In this document: piece by piece, positions 1 to 8,341 of the stretch
How the letters are laid out: every line of letters starts with the position of its first letter
Numbering within the stretch: the first letter of the stretch is position 1
Source of the DNA: Oceanihabitans sediminis
GTDB taxonomy: Bacteria > Bacteroidota > Bacteroidia > Flavobacteriales > Flavobacteriaceae
Direction: 5' to 3'
Assembly (NCBI RefSeq): GCF_003337215.1
Contig: NZ_QPIG01000001.1
Location: 1,178,001-1,242,000 of the forward strand
Length of the DNA stretch: 64,000 nt
Made by a program: the position numbers and the translations under genes
The notes under the pieces: model-generated
What the model was told of the DNA's origin: nothing
The model's database searches: none
The model's input: only the letters and a program-made list of their open reading frames with translations

Positions 1-501
1 TACTTCTGGGGCAACATCTATTATTCTGTCAATATGCTGTTCTATACCTTGAAAATCTGGGATAAGAGTTTCTAGAGTTGTTTCTGGATTCATCCTTCTA
101 ACAGATTTTACAGTTTCTGCCCACATGATGCTTCCCATGTCTTTTAAATCATCACGATCTACACTAGTTAAAACGGCATGTTTAATTTTCATGATTTTAA
201 TAGAACGAGCAACTTTTTCAGGTTCATCCCAGTCTACAGTTTCTGGTCTTCCCGTTTTTACCCCGCAAAATCCGCAAGAACGTGTACAAACATTACCAAG
301 AATCATAAAGGTTGCAGTTCCTTCTCCCCAGCATTCACCCATATTAGGGCAACTACCCGAAGTACAAATAGTATTTAAGCTGTACTTATCTACTAGTCCG
401 CGAAGTTCTGTGTATTTCTTTCCTGTTGGTAGTTTTACACGAAGCCATTTAGGTTTTTGTATTTTACCAGGTAATATATTAGAAGCTGTATCTGTATTCA
501 T
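1..501 (-). CDS. lipA: Lipoyl synthase LipA (5' part, continues beyond window start)
   Basis: Radical-SAM enzyme that inserts two sulfur atoms into octanoyl groups on the E2 and H subunits of lipoate-dependent complexes. The visible 167 residues begin at the ATG at 501. They contain the N-terminal auxiliary-cluster triad (Cys46, Cys51, Cys57, around [15 protein letters not shown]) and the radical-SAM CxxxCxxC triad (Cys72, Cys76, Cys79, in [10 protein letters not shown]). Together these two triads are specific to LipA. The C-terminal part lies outside the window. The gene has its own TATCTTTG promoter element at 523-530, so it need not be co-transcribed with the sigma-factor gene upstream. 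The lipoate-dependent glycine cleavage system is represented in this window by gcvP. Confidence 0.97.
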   Translation of the reverse strand, partial: MNTDTASNILPGKIQKPKWLRVKLPTGKKYTELRGLVDKYSLNTICTSGSCPNMGECWGEGTATFMILGNVCTRSCGFCGVKTGRPETVDWDEPEKVARSIKIMKIKHAVLTSVDRDDLKDMGSIMWAETVKSVRRMNPETTLETLIPDFQGIEQHIDRIIDVAPEV

Positions 502-522
502 CTAGTTTGCATTTTCTAATGG

Positions 523-530
523 CAAAGATA
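523..530 (-). promoter_or_regulatory. -7 promoter element of lipA
   Basis: TATCTTTG on the minus strand is a perfect match to the Bacteroidetes -7 consensus TAnnTTTG. It lies 21 bases before the lipA ATG. No clear -33 TTG is visible at the usual distance. Confidence 0.65.
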
Positions 531-568
531 CAAAGTATTCTATAAAACTAATTGTATCGTAGCGGAAG

Positions 569-1120
569 TTACTGCTTCTTTTGAATAATCTCTGCCAATA
601 ATTTCTTAGCTCGTAATAGTTTTACTTTCACGTTATTTATTGGCTCATTAAGTTGGGCGGAGATTTCCTTATAGCTTAACTCTTGAAAATAGCGAAGGTT
701 GATTACTTCTTGGTAATGCGGTTTCAGTTTTTTTATATCGCGAAGCAGCTTAGCTAAATTCTGTTCTGTAATTAGTTTGTCTTCTGCAGAAGGTGTTTCG
801 TCTAGAATTTGAAAAACAGAGTTTTCATCATCTTTAGAAATTCTTGTGTTTATGGAGTTTTTTTCTTTCCGAAGAATATCTACATGGATGTTTTTAGAAA
901 TTGTAATCAGCCAAGTTTTAAACTTATAGTCGCTGTTATAGGTTTCAATTCTGTCAAAAGCTCTAGAAAAAGTTTGGATAGTTACGTCTTCAGCATCATT
1001 TTCATTCTGAATTCGTTTTAACTGAAAACCGTATACGTCATCCCAAAAGGTGTTTAATAAGAAATTAAATGCCTTTTGCTCGTTCTTTTTTGCTTGTTGA
1101 ATGGCTTCTTCTATTTCCAA
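569..1120 (-). CDS. RNA polymerase ECF-type sigma factor
   Basis: A 183-residue sigma-70 family protein with a region 2 (about residues 20-85, including the DAEDVTIQTFSRAF segment and KFKTWLITISKN) and a region 4 helix-turn-helix (about 125-175, ELSYKEISAQL). Length and architecture fit an ECF or SigW-like factor that directs RNA polymerase to alternative promoters. No anti-sigma gene lies beside it. Its start overlaps the 3' end of the upstream glycosyltransferase gene by 10 bases, so the two are probably translated from one mRNA. The regulon cannot be told from sequence. The family call is secure. Confidence 0.9.
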   Translation of the reverse strand: MEIEEAIQQAKKNEQKAFNFLLNTFWDDVYGFQLKRIQNENDAEDVTIQTFSRAFDRIETYNSDYKFKTWLITISKNIHVDILRKEKNSINTRISKDDENSVFQILDETPSAEDKLITEQNLAKLLRDIKKLKPHYQEVINLRYFQELSYKEISAQLNEPINNVKVKLLRAKKLLAEIIQKKQ

Positions 1121-2223
1121 GTCTTAGGTTTTGCAATTAGATTTTTTATAAATATAGTTAATTGCATTCCAATTAAAAAAATCTCTAAAAACGGAAGGAA
1201 AAATATTAGGTCTTTTTCGTTTAGTTTTTTTGAAGTTTTACCAAAGATAATATAGAAAAATATAAGTCTTAAAGCTGTTAGTACTACTACGATTTCCCAG
1301 TTGAAGGTGCTAATAAGTAATGGGATTAATAAAAACCAAAATAGAAATTGCGAAATATAGAAAGCCACAAGCATGGCTCTATGTGCTGGTTTGTAATGTT
1401 TAGCAGTAGAAATATGTCTTCTCTTTTGCAGAATCCAATCTGAAAAAGTTGTTTTAGGACTTGAGATGGTAAAGCTTTTTTTAGAAAAAGCAATAGCGGT
1501 GTTTTCTTCTGTTGCTACTTGATTGATGAATAAATCATCGTCTCCAGAGCGTATTTGAATATGGCCTATAAAACCATTGGCATTAAAAAACTCTTCTTTA
1601 GTGTATGCTAAGTTTCTTCCAACTCCCATATATGGGATTCCTGCTTTAGCGAAAGAGAAATATTGCAGGGCAGTTAAAAGGGTTTCAAATCGGATTAATT
1701 TATTTAAAAATGAATTTTTCACTTTAGCATATGCTCCGTAGCCTAATACAACACTTTTTTTATCGTTAAAATGCGAACTCATATCTGCTAACCAATATTT
1801 AGAACTTGGTTTGCAATCGGCATCGGTGAAAAGTAGTAATTCGTGTTTAGAAGCTTTTATTCCAAGTGTTAATGCGTACTTTTTGTTTCCGTAGAAAGCT
1901 TCTGTAGGTCTTACGTTAACAATTTTAATGCAGTTGTGCTTTTCGGCAAACTCCTCCATGACATCTAAAGTTTCGTCATGAGAATTGTCGTTTATTAATA
2001 CCACTTGAAAACCTGGGTATTCTTGAGATAGTATAAATGGAAGAAAGGTTCTTAAGTTTTCTGCTTCGTTTTTAGCGCAAACAATTACAGAAACAGGTTT
2101 GTTGTTGGCTGTTTCTTTGGTTGGTTTTAAAAACGCGAATTTTGAAAATATAAAAAGATAATATGCAATTTGAATACTTACTACAATTATAAAACTGTAG
2201 AAGATAATATTCAGTACTATCAT
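1111..2223 (-). CDS. Membrane-associated family 2 glycosyltransferase
   Basis: A 370-residue protein with an N-terminal membrane segment (about residues 4-28), a GT2 catalytic domain and two or three C-terminal membrane helices (about 280-365). Visible GT2 features are VIVCAKNEAENL at the nucleotide-binding start, the DxD-type motif in LLFTDADCKP, a downstream acidic SGDDDLF motif and QKRRH, equivalent to the Q/RxxRW motif of processive transferases. It probably transfers a sugar to a lipid or polysaccharide acceptor at the inner membrane; the substrate is unknown. It lies 6 bases downstream of a small membrane protein gene and overlaps the following sigma-factor gene, suggesting a three-gene operon. 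Confidence 0.85.
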   Translation of the reverse strand: MIVLNIIFYSFIIVVSIQIAYYLFIFSKFAFLKPTKETANNKPVSVIVCAKNEAENLRTFLPFILSQEYPGFQVVLINDNSHDETLDVMEEFAEKHNCIKIVNVRPTEAFYGNKKYALTLGIKASKHELLLFTDADCKPSSKYWLADMSSHFNDKKSVVLGYGAYAKVKNSFLNKLIRFETLLTALQYFSFAKAGIPYMGVGRNLAYTKEEFFNANGFIGHIQIRSGDDDLFINQVATEENTAIAFSKKSFTISSPKTTFSDWILQKRRHISTAKHYKPAHRAMLVAFYISQFLFWFLLIPLLISTFNWEIVVVLTALRLIFFYIIFGKTSKKLNEKDLIFFLPFLEIFLIGMQLTIFIKNLIAKPKTWK

Positions 2224-2229
2224 GTAATC

Positions 2230-2433
2230 CTAAGAATGTTGAGGTTCGCTACAGTCTTTGTATTGTTCAGGAGTTTTACCACAAAATCCACAAGCTTCTC
2301 CGTCTTTGTTTAACATTGGGTTTTGGCTAGCGCAAGTACCAGCAAATTTGCCGTCTTTTTTAGACCAGATTTTTATTGCTATTCCTGCGATTGCTAAACC
2401 TAAAAGTACTAATGTAATTGCTAGTAGTTTCAT
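2230..2433 (-). CDS. Small single-pass membrane protein with a Cys-rich tail
   Basis: A 67-residue protein. Residues 3-23 form one hydrophobic helix. The tail carries four cysteines, including a CGFC pair near residues 48-51 and flanking Cys in GTCASQ and YKDCSEP. The Cys spacing suggests a metal site or disulfides, but I do not recognise a named family. The ATG at 2433 follows a strong TATCTTTG element at 2462-2469, and the glycosyltransferase gene starts 6 bases after its stop. It therefore heads a small operon with that gene and the sigma factor. Function unknown. Confidence 0.75.
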   Translation of the reverse strand: MKLLAITLVLLGLAIAGIAIKIWSKKDGKFAGTCASQNPMLNKDGEACGFCGKTPEQYKDCSEPQHS

Positions 2434-2461
2434 GTGTGTATGCTTCTTGTGTTTATATATG

Positions 2462-2469
2462 CAAAGATA
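2462..2469 (-). promoter_or_regulatory. -7 promoter element of the 2230-2433 operon
   Basis: TATCTTTG on the minus strand is a perfect TAnnTTTG match, 28 bases before the ATG at 2433. It lies between the terminator of the anti-sigma operon and the first gene of the next operon. Confidence 0.65.
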
Positions 2470-2493
2470 CGATTTTTTAAGATATTGAAGAAT

Positions 2494-2523
2494 AAAAAAG
2501 CCACGTTTTAAAACGTGGCTTTT
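2494..2523 (-). terminator. Intrinsic terminator of the sigma/anti-sigma operon
   Basis: A near-perfect inverted repeat around GCCACGTTTTAAAACGTGGC, flanked on the minus strand by a run of T. It lies just after the anti-sigma stop codon and would end the sigma/anti-sigma transcript. Confidence 0.85.
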
Positions 2524-2544
2524 ACTGTGTTATGGATGTGTTAC

Positions 2545-3336
2545 TTATTTTTTTAAGCTTATTTCTGCTACAGATTTATCAACAGAAGCTATTTTGTTTC
2601 CTCCTTTAGGCTCAATAGTTATGCTTAACCCAAGTGCGTTTTCAGCATAAGGTATTGGAACCAACTGGCTATCTGTTTCGTTTAAAATCCCTAGGCTTAC
2701 CATTTTGTCTTGAACTTCTGCCCATATTTGGTAGCATTGTTCTTCTGGCAATTGTGGGAGCGAAACAACATCTATCATCGATGTTTTTTCAACAGGATTG
2801 ATATAAGCAACGGTTTTTAAATTCTTTGCTCTTTCGTTTCCTGTAATGATATATTTTTGAGTTTCTGGGTTGTTAAGTTGTTTAAACTGATACATAATAT
2901 CACTTAACAACTGATTGTTTTTTTCAATATCGCTACGTAAATCAAAAACTTCATCTGCAATTACGTTGTTTTCACGTAGTAAGTTTTGATTGTTTATGTA
3001 AAACATAATCGTAGAACCTGCAAAAACTAAAGCAGCTATACTTGCGGCAACGCCATACTTATACCAGAATTTTTGTTTTGGCTTACTTTGTAATGCGATT
3101 ACGGGTTTATCGTCTAGCTCCTCTAATATATTGTCTAAAATATGTTTAGGGGCTTCAACAGCATTGCTCTTTGCAACAATCTCTAAGTTTTGCTGTAAGG
3201 TGTTGTAGGCATCTTCAACTTCAGGGTATTTAGAAATATAGGCTTCTACCTTTTCAGCTTCAGCCGGTGTGGTAGCACCTATTGTATATCTCTCTAATAG
3301 ATCTGAATTTAAAAATGTAGTTATTTTTTCATTCAT
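2545..3336 (-). CDS. Anti-sigma factor, RskA-like
   Basis: A 263-residue protein. The cytoplasmic N-terminal part (residues 1-95) resembles an anti-sigma domain (LERYTIGATTPAEAEKVEAY). One transmembrane helix lies at about residues 96-114. A periplasmic anti-sigma-K factor domain follows (LPQLPEEQCYQIWAEV and LGLSITIEPKGG). A probable coiled coil lies just after the membrane helix (about 115-150). It would hold the adjacent sigma factor inactive at the inner membrane until an envelope signal releases it. Its ATG overlaps the sigma-factor TGA stop by four bases (ATGA), which points to translational coupling. Confidence 0.88.
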   Translation of the reverse strand: MNEKITTFLNSDLLERYTIGATTPAEAEKVEAYISKYPEVEDAYNTLQQNLEIVAKSNAVEAPKHILDNILEELDDKPVIALQSKPKQKFWYKYGVAASIAALVFAGSTIMFYINNQNLLRENNVIADEVFDLRSDIEKNNQLLSDIMYQFKQLNNPETQKYIITGNERAKNLKTVAYINPVEKTSMIDVVSLPQLPEEQCYQIWAEVQDKMVSLGILNETDSQLVPIPYAENALGLSITIEPKGGNKIASVDKSVAEISLKK

Positions 3337-3878
3337 GACTTTTTCTTTTCTGGGTCGTAAATCTTTTTTAATTCACGTAATCCTATTTTTAATCTTGATT
3401 TAATGGTGCCAAGCGGAATATCTAATTCTTCACTTGCTTCTTGTTGTGTCATGCCCTCAAAAAAGAGTGCATTTATAACTATTTGATATTTTTCATCTAT
3501 TGTTTTTAGATGGGTTTTAATATCAATAACGTCTTGATTTAAATCCTTGGCTTTTAATGTATATACGTTAGAACTTTCTATTTGGATTTCTTTTTGTCGC
3601 TTATTCGTTTGCGATCTAACTTTGTCTATTGCCGTGTTATATGCAATGCGGTATAGCCAAGTAAAAAGCTTTGCTTTTTTTGTGTCGTATGTTTTCCCTT
3701 TTTTCCAAACCTTGATAAATGTTTCTTGTAAAACATCTTGTGCTAAATCAGGGTCTGAAATGATTTTTAGTATAACACCATACAGAGAGTCTGAATAGTT
3801 TTCATACAGCAGCGTTATAGCTTTTTTGTCGCCATTTTTTAAAAAACCAACTATTTGTTCTTCAATTGCAGTACTCAA
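3333..3878 (-). CDS. ECF RNA polymerase sigma factor (SigK/RpoE-like) with a TTG start
   Basis: A 181-residue sigma factor with region 2 (about 22-90, DLAQDVLQETFIKVWKK and LFTWLYRIAYNTAID) and region 4 (about 125-175, MTQQEASEELDIPLGTIKSRL). It forms a pair with the overlapping RskA-like anti-sigma gene. The start is TTG at 3876-3878: an in-frame TAA lies three codons upstream and no ATG occurs in the first part of the frame, so the non-ATG start looks real. A weak TAACTTTA element lies at 3918-3925. The regulon is not deducible here; SigK/RskA pairs usually answer envelope or redox stress. Confidence 0.9.
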   Translation of the reverse strand: MSTAIEEQIVGFLKNGDKKAITLLYENYSDSLYGVILKIISDPDLAQDVLQETFIKVWKKGKTYDTKKAKLFTWLYRIAYNTAIDKVRSQTNKRQKEIQIESSNVYTLKAKDLNQDVIDIKTHLKTIDEKYQIVINALFFEGMTQQEASEELDIPLGTIKSRLKIGLRELKKIYDPEKKKS

Positions 3879-3942
3879 AAGATGTTAGGTTTTAGTGTTT
3901 AACTTATTTGTGTAGAGTAAAGTTACGTGTTTATTTTTAAAG

Positions 3943-4956
3943 CTAAATAATATTTACTTCAGCTTCGATAGAAATATTAAAGATTCGTTTTATGGTTTCT
4001 TGAATTAATTTTGAAAGATTTAATATGTCTGAGCCTTTAGCATTTCCATAATTAACTAAAACTAAGGCTTGGTTTTTATGAACGCCATAATCTCCGAAAC
4101 GCTTTCCTTTAAAACCTGCTTTTTCAATGAGCCAACCTGCTGGAATTTTTATAGAGTCGGTGGAAACAGGATAATTAGGGATTTCAGGGAAATTTAATTT
4201 TAGACTGTTGAAATCTTCTATAGGAATAATTGGGTTTTTGAAAAAACTACCAGAATTACCAATTTCTTTTGGGTTTGGTAATTTGCTTTCGCGAATGGCA
4301 ATTACAGCTTTAGAAATGTCTTGAATAGTAGGTGCTTCTACCTGCATATTTTCTAATTCTGTAGTGATGGCTCCGTATTGGGTGCGGAGTACATGGTTAT
4401 TTTTTGTCAGCTTAAAAGTAACACTTGTAATTATGTATTTTCCTTTTAGTTCCTGTTTGAAAACAGAATTCCTGTAGTCGAAATTACATTCGTTATTGGT
4501 GAATGTTTTAGTTTTCAAAGTAGCTATTTCTAGAGCTTCGCAAGAAACAATCGTGTCTTTTACCTCTACACCATAGGCACCAATATTTTGGATTGGGGCA
4601 GTACCAACATTTCCTGGGATTAAAGACAGGTTTTCAATACCACCAAAATTATTTTGTAAACACCAAAGAACAAATTCGTGCCAGTTTTCTCCAGCATTTG
4701 CTTTAACTAAAACAGAGCTTTCATATTCAGAAATAATATTTATTCCTTTAATATTAATGTGCATTACTAATGCATCAATATCTTTGGTGAGAAGCATGTT
4801 GCTACCGCCACCAAGTATAAATCTATTAGGATACTCTGATAGTTGAAGTGTTTTTATTAAATCATCATTTGAAGATATAGATGCAAAGTGTTTTGCTTTT
4901 GCATCTATACCAAATGTGTTGTATTCTTTTAATGATATGTTGTGGTGTATTTGCAC
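3943..4956 (-). CDS. murB: UDP-N-acetylenolpyruvoylglucosamine reductase
   Basis: FAD-dependent, NADPH-using enzyme that reduces UDP-GlcNAc-enolpyruvate to UDP-MurNAc in cytoplasmic peptidoglycan synthesis. The 337-residue length fits a type I MurB. Visible motifs are the FAD-binding FILGGGSNML (about 47-56), LSLIPGNVGTAPIQNIGAYG (about 111-129) and NSGSFFKNP (234-242), which holds the catalytic serine (Ser237). The start is GTG, and its G is shared with the TAG stop of the upstream aminotransferase gene (TAGTG), indicating translational coupling. Confidence 0.97.
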   Translation of the reverse strand: MQIHHNISLKEYNTFGIDAKAKHFASISSNDDLIKTLQLSEYPNRFILGGGSNMLLTKDIDALVMHINIKGINIISEYESSVLVKANAGENWHEFVLWCLQNNFGGIENLSLIPGNVGTAPIQNIGAYGVEVKDTIVSCEALEIATLKTKTFTNNECNFDYRNSVFKQELKGKYIITSVTFKLTKNNHVLRTQYGAITTELENMQVEAPTIQDISKAVIAIRESKLPNPKEIGNSGSFFKNPIIPIEDFNSLKLNFPEIPNYPVSTDSIKIPAGWLIEKAGFKGKRFGDYGVHKNQALVLVNYGNAKGSDILNLSKLIQETIKRIFNISIEAEVNII

Positions 4957-6146
4957 TAGTCTTTATAAACTTTTAATGCTTCTTTAATAATGTTTACTGC
5001 TTTGATAAGGCTTTCCTTTTTAAGTACGTAAGCAATACGAATTTGGTTTAAACCAACTCCAGGAGTCGAATAAAAACCAGCAGCTGGAGCAACCATTACT
5101 GTTTCGCCATTCACATCAAAATGCTCTAAAAGCCATTGTGCAAAATCATCACTGTTTTTAATAGGTAGTTGTACGATACAGTAAAAAGCACCTTTTGGTG
5201 TTGCTACCTGTACACCTTCAATTTTTTGTAATTCTGAAATTAGAATATTTCTTCTTTCAACATATTCTTCAATAACATCGTCAAAATAACTTTGTGGGGT
5301 TCCTAAGGCAGCTTCACTAGCAATTTGTGCTAGGGTTGGCGGACTTAATCTCGCTTGAGCAAATTTTAATGCAGTAGCAATAACTTCTTTGTTTCTAGAA
5401 ACTAAACAGCCAATTCTTGCTCCACACATACTATAGCGTTTAGAAACAGAATCAATCATGATTGCGTGATCTTCTAAACCTTCTTCTTGCATGATAGAAT
5501 AATGAGTAACTCCGTCATAAGCAAACTCTCTATATACTTCATCGGCAATTAAAAACAGGTTGTGTTTTTTAACTATAGCAGCAAGCTTTTTTATTTCATC
5601 CTTAGAATATAAATACCCGGTAGGGTTTCCTGGGTTGCAAATAAGAATTGCTTTAGTTTTAGGTGTAATTAATTTCTCAAACTCTTCAATAGGAGGTAAA
5701 GCAAAGTTGTTTTCAATTTTAGATATTACAGGAACAATGTTTATTCCTGAAGCAGTTGAAAAACCATTATAGTTTGCGTAAAAAGGTTCCGGAACAATAA
5801 TTTCGTCATCTACATCCATGATGCTTCCAAAAGCAAAAAGTAGAGCTTCACTACCACCTGTAGTTACAATAATGTCATCGTGTTTTACGAAAATATCGTT
5901 CTTCTGATAGTAATTAGCAATCTTTACTCTGTATTCTTCAGAACCTTCAGATCTAGTATACGCTAAAACCTCTAGGGAGTGAATTTTAACAGCGTCTAAT
6001 GCTATTTGTGGCGTCTTAATATCTGGTTGACCAATATTTAAATAATATATAGATTTTCCTTTTTTTGCAGCTTCTTCAGCAAAAGGAACTAGTTTTCTAA
6101 TTGGCGATTGAGGCATCATTTGCCCTTTTCTTGAAATTCTTGGCAT
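4956..6146 (-). CDS. PLP-dependent class I/II aminotransferase
   Basis: A 396-residue fold-type I aminotransferase, probably of the aspartate or aromatic type. Visible features are the substrate-loop YLNIGQPD near the N-terminus, the cofactor-phosphate motif VTTGGSEALLFAF, CNPGNPTGYLYS with the conserved Asn, LIADEVYREF with the Asp that contacts the pyridine ring, SVSKRYSMCGARIG with the Schiff-base Lys, and a C-terminal IRIAYV with the substrate-carboxylate Arg. I chose the ATG at 6146 (MPRISRKGQ); the frame extends upstream only through a TTG. The exact amino donor and acceptor are not determined. The gene overlaps murB by one base. Confidence 0.93.
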   Translation of the reverse strand: MPRISRKGQMMPQSPIRKLVPFAEEAAKKGKSIYYLNIGQPDIKTPQIALDAVKIHSLEVLAYTRSEGSEEYRVKIANYYQKNDIFVKHDDIIVTTGGSEALLFAFGSIMDVDDEIIVPEPFYANYNGFSTASGINIVPVISKIENNFALPPIEEFEKLITPKTKAILICNPGNPTGYLYSKDEIKKLAAIVKKHNLFLIADEVYREFAYDGVTHYSIMQEEGLEDHAIMIDSVSKRYSMCGARIGCLVSRNKEVIATALKFAQARLSPPTLAQIASEAALGTPQSYFDDVIEEYVERRNILISELQKIEGVQVATPKGAFYCIVQLPIKNSDDFAQWLLEHFDVNGETVMVAPAAGFYSTPGVGLNQIRIAYVLKKESLIKAVNIIKEALKVYKD

Positions 6147-6164
6147 TGTATAAGTATTAGGCTG

Positions 6165-6172
6165 CAAATTTG
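6165..6172 (-). promoter_or_regulatory. Possible -7 element of the aminotransferase-murB operon inside a palindrome
   Basis: CAAATTTG on the minus strand differs from TAnnTTTG only at the first base and lies 18 bases before the ATG at 6146. It is the core of a perfect 10-bp palindrome (GCAAATTTGC, 6164-6173). Confidence 0.35.
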
Positions 6173-6266
6173 CGAAAATTATATGAAAGTTTATTTAAAA
6201 AGCAGAACTAAATACCGATTTTAAAAAAAGAGTCGTACCTTGAAGGAAGAATCTTTTTCTTGATAT

Positions 6267-7607
6267 ATGAAAAAAGTAGTTTTTGTTCTTATATGCTTGT
6301 TTATCCTTCCTTTAGAAATCTTATCTCAGGGTAATTTCATCATACAAAACAAACGAAAAAGTGATAAGATTAGGTTTCAACTCATTAATAATTTAATGAT
6401 TATCCCTGTGAAAGTAAATGGCGTAGAGATGTCGTTTATTTTAGATACCGGAGTTAGTAAAACCATTTTGTTTAATATTTTCAATTTAGAAGAAACTTTA
6501 AATATTAAAAACGCCCAAGAAATCGCAATTCGAGGTTTAGGTGAAGGAGCTTCGGTTGAAGCATTACATTCTAAAAATAACATTGTTGAAATTGGGGAAG
6601 CTTTAAATATAAATCAAGAATTATATGTGGTGTACAATTCCAATTTAAATTTTGCACCAAGGCTTGGGATTCCTATTCATGGCATCATAGGTTATGACTT
6701 TTTTAAAGATTTTGTGGTGGAAATATATTACTCTTCTAAAAGCCTCAAATTCCATGAACCCGAAAAATATAAATATTCCAACTGTAAAAAGTGCGAATCT
6801 GTTTTGTTGGATTTTCATAATAAAAAACCATACATAACTGTTTTAGTTACAATAGATGGACGAGAGATACCAGTGAAATTATTAATTGATTCTGGCGGAA
6901 GTGATTCTCTTTGGTTGTTTGAAGATGCCGAATTAGGTTTAATACCATCTGATAATAATTTTACCGATTTTTTGGGCTACGGTTTAAGTGGAAGTGTTTA
7001 CGGAAAAAGAACAAGACTAAAGTCTTTATCTATTAATAACTTTGTTCTTGAAAATGTAAATGTAGCCTTTCCTGAAGATGCTTCTATATTATTTGCAAAG
7101 CAGCACGAAGCTAGAAACGGAAGCCTTGCAGGAAACATTTTAAAAAGATTTCATGTTGTTCTAGATTATGAAAAATCCTTAATTCGATTAAAAAAGAATA
7201 GGTTTTTTAAAGAGCATTTTAGCTATAATAAAAGTGGGATTGAATTAGAGCAAAATGGCATAAGGTTAGTAGCCGAGAAAAATAGTATTAGTAGATTACT
7301 AAGTTTAGATGACGGCAATGAGGTTGTGAAAAAAGGTGATGCCAGAGTGGTTTATGAAACGAATTATAAGCTATCTGTTAAACCTGCATTTACTATTATA
7401 GAATTACGTAAAGATTCACCAGCAGAAAGAGCAGGTTTAGAGGTGGGCGATATTATTTTAAAGATAAATAATAAAGAATCCTTTCAGTTTAGTTTGCAAG
7501 AATTAACGCATTATTTTTACGGAAAGGAAGGTGATAGAATTCGATTAAAAGTAGAACGCTTAGGTGAAATCTTAGATTTTGAATTTAAACTAGAAAGTTT
7601 ATTGTAA
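6267..7607 (+). CDS. Secreted two-lobed aspartyl protease with C-terminal PDZ domain
   Basis: A 446-residue protein starting at the ATG at 6267, with a signal peptide (residues 1-20, ending in ILSQG). Two retropepsin-like lobes follow: the first has catalytic Asp60 in FILDTGVSKT, the second Asp208 in LLIDSGGSDS. A PDZ domain occupies about residues 355-446 (PAFTIIELRKDSPAERAGLEVGDIILKIN). The PDZ part probably binds substrate C-termini or regulates the protease, in the periplasm or at the surface. The gene stands alone, divergent from the aminotransferase and convergent with the DUF1573 gene, with a shared terminator at 7613-7645. The physiological substrate is unknown. Confidence 0.85.
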   Translation: MKKVVFVLICLFILPLEILSQGNFIIQNKRKSDKIRFQLINNLMIIPVKVNGVEMSFILDTGVSKTILFNIFNLEETLNIKNAQEIAIRGLGEGASVEALHSKNNIVEIGEALNINQELYVVYNSNLNFAPRLGIPIHGIIGYDFFKDFVVEIYYSSKSLKFHEPEKYKYSNCKKCESVLLDFHNKKPYITVLVTIDGREIPVKLLIDSGGSDSLWLFEDAELGLIPSDNNFTDFLGYGLSGSVYGKRTRLKSLSINNFVLENVNVAFPEDASILFAKQHEARNGSLAGNILKRFHVVLDYEKSLIRLKKNRFFKEHFSYNKSGIELEQNGIRLVAEKNSISRLLSLDDGNEVVKKGDARVVYETNYKLSVKPAFTIIELRKDSPAERAGLEVGDIILKINNKESFQFSLQELTHYFYGKEGDRIRLKVERLGEILDFEFKLESLL

Positions 7608-7612
7608 TAAAA

Positions 7613-7645
7613 AAAGGTTGTTTACTATGTTAGCAAACAACCCTT
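7613..7645. terminator. Bidirectional terminator between protease and DUF1573 genes
   Basis: The inverted repeat GGTTGTTT...AAACAACC is flanked by A-rich and T-rich runs on both sides. It sits between two convergent genes and can serve both strands. Confidence 0.85.
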
Positions 7646-7665
7646 TTTATATAGAGAATAGAAAA

Positions 7666-8094
7666 TTATTTTTCCATTACACTTTTCTTTCTTTTTTCTA
7701 AAACGCTTGTTTTATCTGGGTTAATTACTTCCCCCTTGATTTTTAAAGCTACCGTTGGTGTTTCTGCATTAGAAAGAACTGTAATTGTTTTTCTAATTGG
7801 CATTACACGGTTTGTGTCATATTTTACTTGAATCTCTCCAGTTTCTCCAGGCATAATTGGTCCTTCTGGTTTTTTAGGAACCGTACAACCACAACTAGAG
7901 TTTACTTTAGAGATAATAAGAGGAGCGTCTCCAGTGTTTGTGAACTCAAAAGTTCTAACGCCGTCAGCACCTTTTTCAATAGTACCGTAGTCTACAGTAG
8001 TTTCTTTAAATTCAATCTTAGCTACTTTTTCTTGAGCGTTAATGGATAAACTGAATATCCCGATAAATAAAATTGTAATTAAATGTTTCATCAT
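7666..8094 (-). CDS. Exported DUF1573 protein
   Basis: A protein of about 142 residues beginning at tandem ATGs (8094 and 8091), with a signal peptide (MKHLITILFIGIFSLSINAQ). The body matches the DUF1573 immunoglobulin-like fold of Bacteroidetes: FEFTNTGDAPLIISKVNSSCGC, then a GETGEIQVKYD strand and TITVLSNAETP. The frame remains open upstream to 8151, but the signal peptide fixes the true start. Role unknown; these domains are usually periplasmic or surface adhesion-like modules. It is a single-gene unit, divergent from valS. Confidence 0.82.
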   Translation of the reverse strand: MMKHLITILFIGIFSLSINAQEKVAKIEFKETTVDYGTIEKGADGVRTFEFTNTGDAPLIISKVNSSCGCTVPKKPEGPIMPGETGEIQVKYDTNRVMPIRKTITVLSNAETPTVALKIKGEVINPDKTSVLEKRKKSVMEK

Positions 8095-8300
8095 TTTAAA
8101 TTTAATTGTTATTTCATAAAATGCATCGTCTTGTAATTTAAGGTTTTGCATTTTTTGATTTATAATCTGATTGTAAATTTACTTACTTTTTATACATTCT
8201 ACAAAATTATTAGAAGTATTACAGTAATTAAGTTTCTCTAAACTTTTACGCTGAAGTTACATTAACCTCTATTAATATTTTTCAAAATATAAATTATAAG

Positions 8301-8308
8301 TACTTTTG
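8301..8308 (+). promoter_or_regulatory. -7 promoter element of valS
   Basis: TACTTTTG matches TAnnTTTG perfectly and lies 33 bases before the chosen valS ATG. This supports the ATG at 8342 over the TTG at 8306, which lies inside the element. Confidence 0.7.
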
Positions 8309-8341
8309 TATGATATTATCATTCAAAAACTATTCCAAAGT

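Noticed and set aside
8306-8341. TTG start giving a longer ValRS
   Set aside because: It lies inside the TACTTTTG promoter element; ValRS normally starts at MNIPSKYD, at 8342.
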